A stretch of 64,000 nt of DNA, from NCBI RefSeq assembly GCF_000524195.1, contig NW_020170468.1, positions 289,363 to 353,362 of the forward strand, read 5' to 3'. Source of the stretch: Echinococcus granulosus. Taxonomy: Eukaryota; Platyhelminthes; Cestoda; Cyclophyllidea; Taeniidae. Below, piece by piece: positions 25,401 through 37,403 of this stretch. The position numbers were made by a program, and so were the translations under genes. Position 1 is the first letter of the stretch. Each line of letters starts with the position of its first letter. A model generated the notes under the pieces. That model ran no database searches. It was not told the DNA's origin and saw only the letters and a program-made list of their open reading frames with translations.

Positions 25401-26084
25401 TACTTGCAAAAGTATAAAGTATCATTAATCCTCTTATTGAAGCACAGAGGGTTTAGACGTATGCGTTATCAGTTTAGGCTCAAAGGTAACGTTTGTTATT
25501 GTCAGTGCTAAATTCTGTTTAGTTTGCGCCCACGGTTCGATTTTCAACTTCGTCGCGCCCATTTTTCTAATTTTTATAATGGAATTTTTACTTTTTGCAA
25601 ATAAATCCCCATTTTCAGTCGTGTTCTCGTCACCACGGACATCTGGGCGCGTGGAATTGATGTACAGACGGTAGGCCTGGTGGTGAATTATGATCTGCCG
25701 CAGACAGCAGCAGTCTACCTCCATCGGATCGGCCGGTCTGGTCGTTTCGGTCGTCGCGGCTTGGCCATTAGCTTTGTGGCTGGTGGCGACGATGCAGCCC
25801 ACCTCGATAGCATCGCAAAGACATATAGCATCACCATTGCCCCAACCCCTGCAAACCTGGCCGATCCTACAAGCCTGCTAGAATTAGAAAAAACTCAGTT
25901 TGTGCCCTCCTTAGAAAAAGGCAAACAGAAATCTACGACAATGAATTTTAGTACAGGTCACAAAACTTCAGTGGCAACACCGATGTCAGCCTCGAAAAAA
26001 CGGAAGCTGAAGGTATTGCGAAATCGAAAGAAGCGGCGAAAGTCAACAGCGAAGAAATGTGCTTCGATGAATCTGGTTTCGTGA
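19436..26084 (+). CDS. Divergent eIF4A3-like DEAD-box RNA helicase
   Basis: ATP-dependent RNA helicase of the eIF4A group. Six exons: 19436-19565, 19745-19947, 20299-20434, 22138-22408, 22483-22737 and 25619-26084; 486 residues, all junctions in frame. Q motif ([11 protein letters not shown]...PSLVQQRAI), motif I AQSGTGKT (69-76), Ia APTREL (100-105), TPGR, II DEAD (175-178), III SAT (222-224), [19 protein letters not shown] (337-346) and [12 protein letters not shown] (367-376) are all intact, so it should be active. DIWARGID and HRIGRSGR point to eIF4A3 (DDX48, exon junction complex) rather than eIF4A1. It is unusually diverged: a roughly 16-residue insert before SAT and a basic tail of about 75 residues rich in Lys/Arg (nuclear or nucleolar signal) not found in eIF4A3. 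It may be a lineage-specific paralogue. An acceptor ends 2 nt before the ATG. AATAAA lies at 26108. Confidence 0.9.
22738..25618 (+). other. Large helicase intron with a GC-rich island
   Basis: The 2.9-kb intron 5 of the helicase gene. It is mostly AT-rich, but about 24140-24540 is clearly richer in G+C and holds a near-perfect palindrome at 24341-24357. No coding frame with recognisable content is present; the island looks like an old inserted element. Confidence 0.45.
24341..24357. repeat. Short inverted repeat
   Basis: GGTGTCC and GGACACC separated by TCA, flanked by CCT and TGGCGCC, inside the GC-rich island of the helicase intron. It could form a small hairpin or be part of a transposon terminus. 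Confidence 0.5.
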
Positions 26085-26107
26085 TATCTTTGTAAATCTC
26101 CTCGTCA

Positions 26108-26113
26108 AATAAA
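26108..26113 (+). promoter_or_regulatory. Poly(A) signal of the helicase gene
   Basis: AATAAA 24 nt downstream of the helicase stop codon. Confidence 0.65.
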
Positions 26114-26313
26114 TGCGTCCACTCTGTGCTTACATTTGACCTTATTACTACTTAAAACATAGGAAAAATTCTGCCACATCGGTAGCATCTATTGGTCAAT
26201 CAATAACACGTTACTTTACTGTTGAGACGTCTTCTCGCTGCTTCGGACTATGAGACAAGTCTAGGACTGTAGCACCCGACTAAGTATTCGAGACGTTTGT
26301 TGGAAAAGTGTGC

Positions 26314-26319
26314 TTTATT
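26314..26319 (-). promoter_or_regulatory. Poly(A) signal of the converging minus-strand gene
   Basis: AATAAA on the minus strand about 41 nt past the stop at 26360. It supports a real 3' gene end there, converging on the helicase gene. Confidence 0.5.
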
Positions 26320-26359
26320 TTAAAAATGTATTTACACACATTAATGTCCTTAGAAAATT

Positions 26360-27626
26360 TCATCCTTTTTGAAAACAGATTTCTCTGTTAAGTTGTTCAA
26401 AATCGACTGCACGAACGTCGCCAGTGGTTTCCAGTAGGGACAGCGCTTGCGTGTCTTCTGGTCGAGTCATTTGGTTTGCTTCTGTGTTATGGGGGTCGGA
26501 TGGATTGTGCTCCAACACGTAGAGCATGTACCTTACGTAGCAGGGGGATTGGTCTAGGCCATACGAAAGCGCTTGCGTGTTGCTAGGTTCGCCTTGACTA
26601 CTTTTCGCTTCATTCGGCTGGAGAAACTTGGGGAAGCATCTGTTATTGTGATCGTCAGGTGATGACCGCAAATGATCATAGAGATCACATTTTTTCGTGG
26701 TCTGGTGCGTACAAATCTCTTCAATTTGGTGCGCAGTGTTGAAGGGCCTCACGTCGTTGACAATGTCAGCTCTCTGCGTCCAAGAGTCAGTTATACTCAC
26801 CTCATGACGGTAATCAGAATGTGAGTCACCGGTACAAGGTACAATTCGATGATCTTCGCTACTCGTTAAGTACGACTGATTCGTTTGGACGGAAGTTTTA
26901 CCATTTTCATTTACATTCGAATTGGTGTAGTAGTCGAAAAATCTGCCTAAAATCCGTACAAATGTTAAAAATTATAACGATTAACATGGATTTAGGGACT
27001 ATACTTGGCACTTACAAGCCAAGCTATGCTAGAAATGAAAGCGATAATTACGTAACACCTATAGAAAAGAGAACAGGATTCACACACCAGGTCGCGTAGC
27101 CATGACAGGGCCGTCAGTGAATGGCTATGTTTAGTGATGAGGCGATATACACACTTGAGTGTACCCTATTGGCTGCAGGTTAGGCCCGCAGGCGCGGTTT
27201 ACGACCAACAAATCACTCTGGTGGCTCGACGGTTCAACCAATTAGAGCCTACTTAGACTCATACCGATCCTATGTTGCCTGCATTGAGGCAAATAAGGGA
27301 AGGATCAATCGGATTAAAATGAAAATATAAAGCATTTTACTTGTAAATTTCAGTGTAGTGTAATTACTAAGTCCGACTTTGAATGGGTACGAGCATACTT
27401 CATCCACTCTTCGGTTCCGTACAAAGTGGAAATGTGTAATATCGAATGAGTTATCGTTATGATGATATGGGAAATAGAAAATCAGAGCCTCCGACAGGAA
27501 GTAAATGAAACGTATAAAATCAACGCCCCATGGGGCTTCGTAGTTGTGTTCAAAGTTCTCGGTAACTTTAGGGATACTCACAAGTACGCCGGCAGACAAG
27601 AACAATGAAAGCTACCACTACTAGCA
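26360..27626 (-). CDS. Unrecognised gene, 3' part (possible membrane protein)
   Basis: Two minus-strand frames join cleanly. The terminal exon (about 26954-26360) starts after ttttag and runs to a stop. The preceding exon (from about 27625, or from a second possible acceptor near 27588, down to 27348) ends ACA A|GTAAAA, and the phase-1 join gives KFTSRFFDYYTN. The 5' exon holds two hydrophobic stretches (LSLFLSAGVLVSI and FIRFIYFLSEALIFYF) with aromatic and His-rich sequence between; the 3' exon is hydrophilic, rich in Asn, Asp, Gln, Ser and Thr. More 5' exons are expected but were not found. I recognise no family. The in-phase join and the poly(A) signal argue that it is expressed. Confidence 0.42.
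27060..27290. other. GC-richer island inside the unrecognised gene's intron
   Basis: Within the intron between the two exons of the 26.4-27.6 kb gene the composition changes to near-balanced G+C with no open frame. It resembles a decayed repeat; no second copy is obvious in the window. Confidence 0.3.
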
Positions 27627-29189
27627 TAATATGTAGTAAATTTATAGCTTTAAGTTATGTCGAAAGCTAACTGCTTACTCGGCTCATAATCCTAGAAGAA
27701 CTACACTTTAATCTGCTTACTTTGATGAAACTGGGAGCTAACTTGTGATCATTTTCGGCTCAATTCATACAACAGGCTAAGGAAAATTGTCCGCTTCATA
27801 TTCCTTTAAGTTGGACGAAGACAGATCTCAAAATGAGTTGCATTGAGTTCAGCCCTAACTTCACATGCTCCTAAGCCTCATTCTTTTTTATTGATGCAGA
27901 TACCGCAGTCAAGCGTAAGATAGCTAATAAAATCGGGGTTAGTTGAACAATAAAAGGGAAATGCTTAACTGAAATACAGCAATAAATAATATGGTGGGAT
28001 AGAAAACATAAGAACCAGACTGAGGAATGTGCCTCGTACTATCCAAATAATCTTGGGCAGATCCCTAGTCAGTTACAAAAATGCTAAAAATTAAGTAGTT
28101 TTTGGTAAAATAATATGGTTTACGACTGATTACTGGCAAGAACCTTCAGAGAAATGGTTAAATCCTTCTTCTAGGTAAAGAATATTCAACAAAAGTGTCT
28201 CAAACGAGTTTTACGGCAACTATACTGAGTTCATCCTTTCTCTGAATTATTAACGTCTCGTGTCGGAGCCGAACAAATGATCATACCATTTATTCTCCAT
28301 ATGGTAGGGTAACAATAAGTTCAGTATCTGTTAGCTGGGATAGCAGTAATGATTCTTCACTTATTCCACTATCTTAGACTGAATGGCAATCTATGCCGGC
28401 CAAGAATGAATGCATGGGACAAATTTAGCAATGTTAGCATACTGTACTTTATTTCATTATTTCGTCACGTGCAAATACCGACGTTCAAGGTGGAAAGGAT
28501 CAAAAATTAACAATTATCTACTGATGGCTATGTAATACGGTCCAAACAGATCGTGACAAAGTACATCACCGAGAAGGCGAGAACCTCTTACGTATTGGAC
28601 AAGATGGTATCAAGCGGCGTTCACATTTTTTGTCTCCGCATTAACCAAATTGCGTCTCCACGTTGAGCTCATAGAAGAAATTAAACCATTTTCATTGGAG
28701 TTTGCGTTTGCAGTTTGTCCAACGTTACTTTGACAAATGTTCTGAATATGAACAGATAGTTTAAAAGTGAACTAAGGAATACGTATATGTGATAAGCAGA
28801 AATGAATGTAATGAGGTTTCAAAATGAGTTTATTCACATAAAATGCTACTGTTCTTTGTTACACCGCTAAAACAAAAAAGTATGGAAAACGTGACTCGTT
28901 GCCTGTATCGGATTTATAAGAATATACTCTGATCTAGAATAAATTACTCAATGTTTTGTTTAGATAAACCACTTTTGCCAGTACACTTCTTGGGATAGAG
29001 GCAAAGCTGCCACTTTTCAATAATGACCTATTTTTGTATCCCCGAATTGTGATGCTTCTGAGGTACGAGGACAAGGTCCTTAGCTTATTGCTTATTTTTC
29101 TTCACTTCACAAAGTATATTAACAAATTAATAAAATTTTTCTACATTGGTTGAAAAAACGCCATTTCATCTACTATTCATTTTCTTCTT

Positions 29190-29331
29190 TCCGAGCCCGA
29201 CGGAACTGCATTCTGACATGAATCATAGATAATCGTTGTGTCTGAGCCAGCTTGCAAAAAAAGCTTCCTTCAAGTCTTCCATTTGCTCTGTTGTTAATGG
29301 TGTTTGCTGACGTCTGGGACTACGAAGCGCT
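29190..29331 (-). CDS. Exon-like fragment of uncertain identity
   Basis: After an acceptor (tattttttag) a minus-strand frame reads LRSPRRQQTPLTTEQMEDL then KEAFFASW and stops at about 29227. An overlapping frame reads LSMIHVRMQFRRARKEE and stops near 29180; a run of seven T separates the two. Read alone, the first resembles the start of an EF-hand (LTEEQ...KEAF); read together, the pair loosely resembles the ends of a homeodomain, but lacks the helix-3 Trp and Asn and is too short. It may be a terminal exon of a gene at 29.5-30.3 kb, a broken gene, or chance. Confidence 0.2.
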
Positions 29332-29532
29332 AAAAAATACATTTTAATATTAATATCAAAGCAAATCAGTATTTCGCGCCCTAGATTGAAGTCATTATCA
29401 TATTAGAATCGTACTCTAGTACAAAGCCGCCTTTTAATACCAACCAGCAAATTTCTGCCACAATTTGGAAACAGTCGCTAATATTAAAGTTCACGGTATC
29501 AGACTAGAGATAAGGCTTGACAACTAGTGCTC

Positions 29533-29793
29533 TTAAGCAGCTTCTTCTGCGTACAATTGATGACTTAAAATAGGTTTTAAAGTATCACTTGGTGCATGGA
29601 GTCGTAAGATCGGACAAATGCGACATATTCTGCTTCGATCGGAGAAATCATTGCGCGTGTTTGCATTCGACCCCGATGATTGGCCTTTCTCTTTCTTCTC
29701 GCCTGGACGTCTTCGTTGTAAGGTTCCTTTCTGCTGCTGTTGCTGCTCACCCTTTCGCGAGCTTTGGTGCATCGTTTTGGCTAAAGTAGCCAT
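29533..29793 (-). CDS. Low-complexity hypothetical protein
   Basis: An 86-codon frame from an ATG, with a five-Gln run, then a strongly basic Arg/Lys/Gly stretch (RRRPGEKKEKG) and a short hydrophobic end. It follows an acceptor-like cttaaatcccag that is itself tandemly duplicated just upstream. The Gln run comes from a CTG/CAG repeat and alternative frames are open in the same place, so coding status is doubtful. No family recognised. Confidence 0.22.
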   Translation of the reverse strand: MATLAKTMHQSSRKGEQQQQQKGTLQRRRPGEKKEKGQSSGSNANTRNDFSDRSRICRICPILRLHAPSDTLKPILSHQLYAEEAA

Positions 29794-30114
29794 AAGTGGG
29801 TAAACTGGGATTTAAGGCTGGGATTTAAGACGCATCGTTTAATGTGTATTTCAAAATTAGAACAGCAAATTAAGAACTAGAATTAGAAATTAATTACCAG
29901 AGTTCCGATATTTAGTAATTATTTAAATACAAGGTGATAGATTACCATGTACTCCTAAGCATAATAATCGTGCAAACATACGGTAATTTTAAAATAGGCT
30001 AGAAATTATTTAGTAGGTAAAATTAGCTATTTAAAAAACATCTGAAACAGAATTTACCAGTTAAAACTAGACCCGTTACTTTGTCGCCTGTGTGAGTTTA
30101 CTACTCTCCAATCC

Positions 30115-30254
30115 TTGATAAGCGAGATGGCCTCAAAGTTGAGGAATTCGAAGAAGAAGATGATGATGATGACGGCGAGGAGGAAGATGTAGAGGAAGGT
30201 AGAGAAGGTTGGAGCTCCAGTGGTGACTCCCCACCTTTAAGTGGGTTTTGATCC
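30115..30254. other. Low-complexity acidic/serine tract
   Basis: A purine triplet array that reads on the plus strand as an acidic run of about 20 Glu/Asp ending at a stop at 30248, and on the minus strand as a Ser-rich peptide starting with ATG at 30254. Either could be the end of a real protein; I could not connect either frame convincingly to neighbouring exons. The strand is therefore left open. Confidence 0.3.
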
Positions 30255-31305
30255 ATGACTGTCAACAATTAAGTATGCGAAATACAAAGGCCGGATCATT
30301 AAAAGTAAAATAAATCTGAATGTCTTCGTAGAAGAATTTTATGGAAATAAGCAAAATCAGGGGTGACTTAATAGATCTTGATAAGCTTGAAAGCGCTCTT
30401 GCTTACCTACCCTTAACTGCAAGTGGCATTCGACTTAGCGTGAATTGTAATCTAATATCAAAATGCGACCACGAGGAGTACCTTCTACTAAATTCATTTT
30501 AAAATTGTTAAGTTCATTTTAAGTCAAAATATAAAACGCTAATACGATGTTTCTGTTTAAAATTGTTCCAAACAGATCTTTAAAAACTACTCGCTACAGC
30601 AAACCCTATGAATCATCCATAGCAGTCGCGGCTTTGCCACTGAATTTCTTAGATAGCATAAATGATATAGTCTATACATCATTTATACAATAAAACCCGA
30701 GCATACGTTGGAAAAAATAAATACCTGCACTATTTTATTTGTTTGCATAGAGGTGATTTTTTTCCACAGTGCAGTGATTTGCCTCTCCATTTCTACCACC
30801 TCGACTAGTGGTCCATTGGCTTTTTTAGATATCATAAAGTCTAATTTTCTTCAATTTTTCGGTCAGATAGATACTGCGCTTCAGATACTTTCACCAACTA
30901 GTTGAAAACGAAGTGTTCTGATAAACATCTTTAAGAGGGGCATGAGTTTTTAATCAGTATCATAGTGTGGAGTCTCTAGCCGTCCTTTGATGTTGTAAAA
31001 GCCATGCCAGTATGGAAGAGATTACTAACTTATAATAGAAACCTGAAGCTCTAGACATAACTGAAATATCATGCCACAGCTAAACACACGTTGAGGCAAA
31101 CACCAAATCTTCATATTGGTACCGAAACAAGCTCAAATTTAGGCGTACACTTAAAAATCGTTTTAAAAAACACACAATTAACTGCACAATATAAGGTAAA
31201 GCAATGATGCGATATTGACATATTTGGATTATACTAGATTATTTCGTATTATAAATAATTTGTTGATTGCCTAAGTTACATGGAGCACCGTAGCGCCGGA
31301 AAAAC

Positions 31306-31468
31306 CTCCCTGAAGATAAAGGAAGAAATAACACCTAGGTAGAACATGCATTGTCGAAGTGCAGAATGGATTATGCTATCGCTATGACCCAGAGGCCGAG
31401 CCGCCCCGCAACGGTACGACGATGAAGTCTCTAAGTGGGCCCGTTACCGAAACCAAGGGTTAAACAAA
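31306..31468 (+). repeat. Dispersed repeat copy A
   Basis: Starts near CCCTGAAGATAAAGGAAG and ends in an ACCGAAACCAAGGGTTAAAC-like segment, with a GC-rich core GAGGCCGAGCCGCCCCG. It aligns by eye with copies B and C over about 165 bases, with frequent substitutions and small indels. GC content is well above the surroundings. No coding frame. Confidence 0.6.
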
Positions 31469-31703
31469 TTATTAACGTATAACAGCACTCTATTTTCATT
31501 TGTAAGTGAAGTAAGTGTACCTTTTCTTGTTATTTCTTAAAAAATGCTAACTTACGTAGAGCTAGATGATTGTGCATTATTAATAGGTGATAACTTCGTC
31601 TTTACATAGTATAAGTAACCTACAAAGTGCTCCACCTCAATTCCCCATCGATTTTAATGGCTATTAATCAGCCTTGATTTTTGCAAATACATTTACTCTG
31701 TAG

Positions 31704-31876
31704 TGCCCCGAGACTTAACAGAAGACGAAAAGAAGGCGTACTATTCGAACGAAATATGAATTCTCAGCATACAGTAGGACTTGGGGCTACTGGCATGACC
31801 TGGAGGCCGGCCCATACGGAGAAGGCACGATAAAGGAGGCCCAAAATGGCCTCTTTACCAAAACCATGAGCTACAC
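31704..31876 (+). repeat. Dispersed repeat copy B
   Basis: Same order of blocks as copy A: GAAGACGAAAAGAAGGC, then GGGCTACTGGCATGACC, GAGGCCGG, AAGGCACGAT, GGAGGCCCAAAATGGCC and TTTACCAAAACCA. It lies 400 bases from copy A in the same orientation, so the pair could be two insertions or the ends of one small element. Confidence 0.6.
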
Positions 31877-34800
31877 AATGAACTCATCGCACTTCCAATT
31901 AATTAAATGGAGTAACTATGACAACTACGCAGAAGACTTTTGACTGTAAATAGGAAGCATTCATGAGTCATGGCAAGATCACTGCTAACATCCTACTGTC
32001 TGACAGTTCAATTCGCCATGAGTATACCCAGTTGCTTTCTTAATATTATTTATTAAAACGACATTTGCGACCCTAGTGCTCTAAGATACCGACTTCAGAT
32101 TAAGAATGAACTCTCGCCCTCCAAACTCGCATCAACTCTTAGGTCGTTCGGCTCACAGCAGTGCAAGACTGCATTGAATTGCAAGAGCAACTTCCACAAA
32201 TTTTCCCTTGAATCATGCAAGCTCTGACAACGACAAACAAGGCTTTCGACAGCCCCATTAATAAGCGTGGGGGGGTGGGGGTACGCCGTGGAAACAGCGA
32301 TCTCACTTAACCCATTTTAAGTGCATTAGTAGTGTAAAACAGGCAAAAAAATAATGCAGATATCAGGACCATTCCCACTGAAAAATGCCAGACTCAAGCT
32401 TACGCCTACAAATCAAACCAAAGTTATTGATTCTAAAACCCCGATCTGGTGCACCGCAGCCGCACAATACGCAGTGTATGCAACAAAAAATATTCAAATA
32501 CTCAGAAGCGCTATTTTCCTGATTACCCATGGCATTTGAACCTCTAATAACATTATAACGGTTTGCATTTCTATATGGTTACTACCAGTGTGGTTTCCTA
32601 GTTCAAATGAAGAGTACTTGGCATACGGAATGCATTTAACAGCAGTTATCGTGGCAGTCCAGGTTGACTGGTAATTCCAAGGTCGGAAAAGAAGCATCAT
32701 TATCATTATATTTCCGTTATATGGTCTAAGTGATCCCATTATTCCCGCATAATTTTCAATTTCTAAGAATCTCACTTTAATAATTTAATTAGTGTTATCA
32801 TGAATTTTACCCAAATCACTCATAGACTGATTCTCAGAGAAGCATCAAAAATGTGAGTCTTGTTATATAAAATGAGATCTTGATCAAAATATATAATATG
32901 AAAATGTAACTGGATTAAATATTAATACACATTGAATTTTTTATTGGGTGTAGCCAATCCTTCACTTCATTCTTCTCTGGAAATGCTTTTTTAAAAAATC
33001 CACTCAGGATTGAATGCAGCGTTTGATAGCTTGGTTAACACTCAGTTTGACTACGTGAACACTTAAGTCCCCGCACAGTGTACTTCTCCTCGGTGTCATG
33101 ACCTTCGAGTCACCCTGGTAAACTCGTCTCTTCTGTACGTCAGTGGTATATCCTCTCCCACCCTGCTATGACTTCTTATGAATTCAGGAATGCCTCGGGG
33201 CGCTGCAGTTATGTCCAACTACTTGATTTGCAAGCTTGAGTTACAATCTCATTTGTGCATAACTGATGAAAATCTGGAGTTACTCATTATATATTTCAAA
33301 TAAATGTATTTATTGCTAATACCTTTCCGGCTTGAAGTGATATTTAAATTTTTTGTTGTTTATGAGCAAAAGTAAAATGAAAAACCTGGAATGTTCTTAT
33401 ATTACCTTCTCATTTCCCAAGTCACTGTTGCTATTTTTATGCGTAGTGGGACATCTCCAATCGTCACTTAAACATTAAATTCAAGGCCAACAGAGCGATA
33501 AACTGCATCCTTTTTAAAGTTTGCAGTTGTTCACAATAATGGATTGATGGCCAAATACTATTTTGCTCATTAAGCACCAACACATCTGGTTATAAAAATC
33601 AGTGCAAACCAATTAAGTGTCTTCATGTAAATAAAGGAAAATACGAATAAAAGGACAAAAGTTTAGGGGAAAAATCATCATTAACTAGCTAATAGTGGAC
33701 TCCGTTGACTTAAAAATCATCTTAAAAGTCATGTTAATATTAACAAATAATTGCTAGTTAGTATGAGTAAAGTAGTAAGTCTGTATGGCTATCATCAAGA
33801 TGACAGTTAGGTGTACATTAAGGCGCATGATGCACCCTTGGCATTAGGGCACACTTTAGATAAAGGAGTATACCAGAACCACAAAAAATGTGGTGCAATG
33901 ATTTACGTGTGCATGGGCTGGCACGAATAAGCACTGATGCGCGAGGCGCTTGTGTGAAGGCGCCTGAGTTTCAACGATGAATCGAGACTATTCGGCAACT
34001 ATTTTCGCAATTTTAAAATTTCATTCGGCTGCTGTATTTTATGCGACATGAACCAATTGAGATAAAGGGTCTAGTGGGATCCCAATTTTGAAATCTACTG
34101 AACATGATTTTTATAATTAAAATGCCTCTTGGCTGTGCTAGTAGCTGCAAGCCCTGCTGTACGTCGACAATACACAATCTGTTAAAATGTTATGTCTTCT
34201 TTCGTTCTAAGGGAAGTCTTAAGGCGACACATATTACACGTTAAATTGCTAAAAATTAGGGCATAAATAGAGCTGTTATTTGGTTTTTCACCACTTGAAT
34301 AAAAAGAGTAACATTTTAAAATCCTCAGTGACCCAATTTTACGGGTCGAGTTTATAATTTGGAGTTCTCCGAATCAAAATAAAGGATATTTTTTGGAAAT
34401 CACAAAAATCTTCGCATCATTAAAAATTGACTCAACAATAGGTGGGAGAATATTCCTGTTAATTAACAATAACGTTTTGGTCAGAAATTCCCAACACAAT
34501 ATACCATCTTTAATTTTTTGTGAAATTGAAAATAGGTAGGTTACTTGTGTGAGTTTTGAACTCTACTAGAAATATATTAAGCGAAAATATTTGAAATATT
34601 CTGAAGTTATTTTTCCAGAATCGTTTGAACTGCATAAGAAATTTGGTTTCTTCCGCTCGAATTTCAGTTTTCTTTGCTTCCAAAAACCAAATTACATGAG
34701 TAATTTTTTGAACCCATAAATATGAAAATCACCCGAGCTCAGTAGTTTAATATTTGTTTTAGCTCACAATAAACCACCTGGCTCTTCAATCTGCGCAGGC

Positions 34801-36042
34801 TAAACTTCCCGGCCCTTTTGTACACCAACAACACTCCTCTGTGTTGGCACGTTTTCAGGGAAACATTGGAGCTCTAAAATAACGCACTTCTATCGTAAAA
34901 ATGAATCTGTTCGTATCGTTATGTGATAGAACAATAATTTTATTGCGTTAGGAGTGTACGCTTTATGTATTCTTTTTTAAATTTACTTGGAAATTAGCCA
35001 CTGGCTCAGTATATCCTGTAAAATATAGAATTAATGACTTTAATAATATATCCTTGACTTCCTCTATAAAATTGCTAACATCCGGCTAAACTGTAAAAAG
35101 TACTTTGACAATATCCTCCATAATTCCGAATAAGCGTTTAATGTTTAGTTGGATTAACTTAGGATGAATATTATCATTGCAGTCACCTTATGAGAGACCA
35201 TGTAATCTATAAAACAGGAAGACGGATAAGGGCCACTTTCAGGACGGTTATCGTTGGAACCTTCCGCAAATGTGTCAAGATATTTTGAAGATGAACCAGA
35301 CTGATTCATCGTCTACGCCGATATGATACCCTTGAGAAAAACAATTGTTATACTGCATAAAAAAAACTAGGAAGCTGTAGTGCAAACAGCATTACCAAAG
35401 AATGAACTTTTTTAACACCTAAAACAACTGTGATATTAAAGGGACCTTAACGAGAGTGATCAAGCTCACTAAAATTAGACTGCTTCAAAAAACCGGCAAT
35501 CTAGCTGGTGATATCTCCGTTTTTGATAGCTGAGACTAGGTTGCTGTTGTTATATATTATAAAGGCAACTCCCTAACAGGGGTTTCTTAGTTAAATTTCT
35601 AAATTATTTGGGCAATTTGGTATAAGTCTTACCCCTTTACAAATTAAGCAATCTGAGTGCCATTTTCGCTTTTGGAGCCATATCACAATAACCATTCAGG
35701 GCCTGGTATGCGCAAATGGAACTCCTTATGATATTTTGAAGGATGCTTATGTGCCGTGGCGCTTGATGCTTTCCATAGAGAGAGGAACTATGAGAATGAA
35801 AGTATCTCATGTGAAAATAATAAGCCAACACACTAACGCAACATGCAAGATGTGTCGGTATGTACATTACAAATGTCATAGTGTAATTGGAGGTATGCCA
35901 ATGAAGTTTGCAATCATATATTCCAGAATAAATAAGACATTAAATCAAATTTATTTAAACGCTGTCAGTAAGACGAATAAACAAATTTCGCTCTTTGATA
36001 GATTGTCTTTCAGCGTAAGCAAAGTGTTGAATAAAAAGGAGC

Positions 36043-36070
<28 letters not shown>
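36043..36070. repeat. (AT)14 microsatellite
   Basis: 28 bases of uninterrupted AT dinucleotide repeat, likely length-variable. Confidence 0.95.
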
Positions 36071-36073
<3 letters not shown>

Positions 36074-37403
36074 TATGATCAGGTTAGGTAATTTTTTTAA
36101 ATGCCGCTTTGAACTTAGCAAAAAGAGGTAAACCGAGAATTGTGCAGATTACGCAAATCAATTACCGCAGCAACATCCACGCGGTGCTTGCAATCGTGAC
36201 TCAGAAGAGCTCCTGATTCGTTAGTCACCTCACCCAATTTCACTAAAAATTGCAGCTAATTGTACTCCATATGAAAAATGGCATTCTCGATTGATTGTTC
36301 TGAGTAGCAAAAGTAGTAAATGTAAGTGCATGTTGGGCTAAATCCACCTCAAATATCACAGAACACCTAGAGATTAAACGCATCAGGTCTGTAAGACATC
36401 AACAATGCTTCTAGAGTCGAGGAAATTTAAGTTATGAATATCATTGTAAATAAAAATCCTCTAGCTTGTAGTAGTGGTGACTTATAGAAAGTCACTTTAG
36501 TTAGAGTAGAGTCATCCAATTGTAGTCAATTTTACTGTCAATTTAGTTACCATTTAACTTATCCGTGTAATTCTGGATGATTTTGAATGGCAGCAGCAGT
36601 TACAATTTAAGTGAAGTTACGCCGTTGAATCGGGTTCCAGTCAAGGAGGTTAGCTGACGTGATCACTACTTAATACCTTGAAGCATTATTTGCTGACATC
36701 GATTCGACGCAATATACATAGAATAATTGACTTTAAAGCACCGAAAAGTTTATTCATTATTATAAAAGCATGGTTATGATAAAAATCCACAAATGATTTA
36801 ATTGCCTTTCTCAGACATTTATCCTTTACACTAGTTTAAGTATTTCTTTTAAATTGTAGGATTAGTATTTTTTGTAATAGGAAATCTACTTAAAAATCGT
36901 TTGAATTTTACTTCCTTTTTATGCCGCGTTCTAATTTGTCACAGAAGTCGTGAGAAGTCGTGGGCAGTAAGGCAGACTATCTACTAGTGAAGTACAGAAG
37001 AACTGAGTTAGATCATTTAGTATAGTGCACCCTTTAGTCAACTTCCCACTTCAGTCATCAAAACACACTCGGTGCTTTAAAAAACCCACAAACCAGCAGC
37101 GCTGGTCTTCAAATTTGAGTGCAAAAGAGGGTTTACTCGATACCAATGGCACTAATCCATCTTGACAATTCCATTAGTTTTAAAGTTTCGTTTTATTTGA
37201 GAACTGTAATGGGGAGCAAAGGAATGCACTATCCTCATACCACTGGAGACTGGTTAGACACTCTACCCATCTCCAGTCTTACGAACAGTGCCCTAAAAGC
37301 GGAATCGTTTAATAAAAGACCTAGTTCAAAATAGATTTAGGAGGATAATTTTCCGCCTCCACTCCCCCTTACCATTTTGTTCTCTCTTCAGTGCTGTCTA
37401 GCC

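Noticed and set aside
29586..29700. Minus-strand SPIEAEYVAF stretch resembling the SSTEAEY motif of Copia RNase H
   Set aside because: Only a few residues match, no reverse transcriptase sequence nearby, and competing frames overlap.
32494..32775. 93-codon minus-strand frame
   Set aside because: No motif, no splice context, AT-rich surroundings; expected by chance at this base composition.
35736..36131. 131-codon plus-strand frame
   Set aside because: Random-looking composition and it reads through the AT microsatellite.
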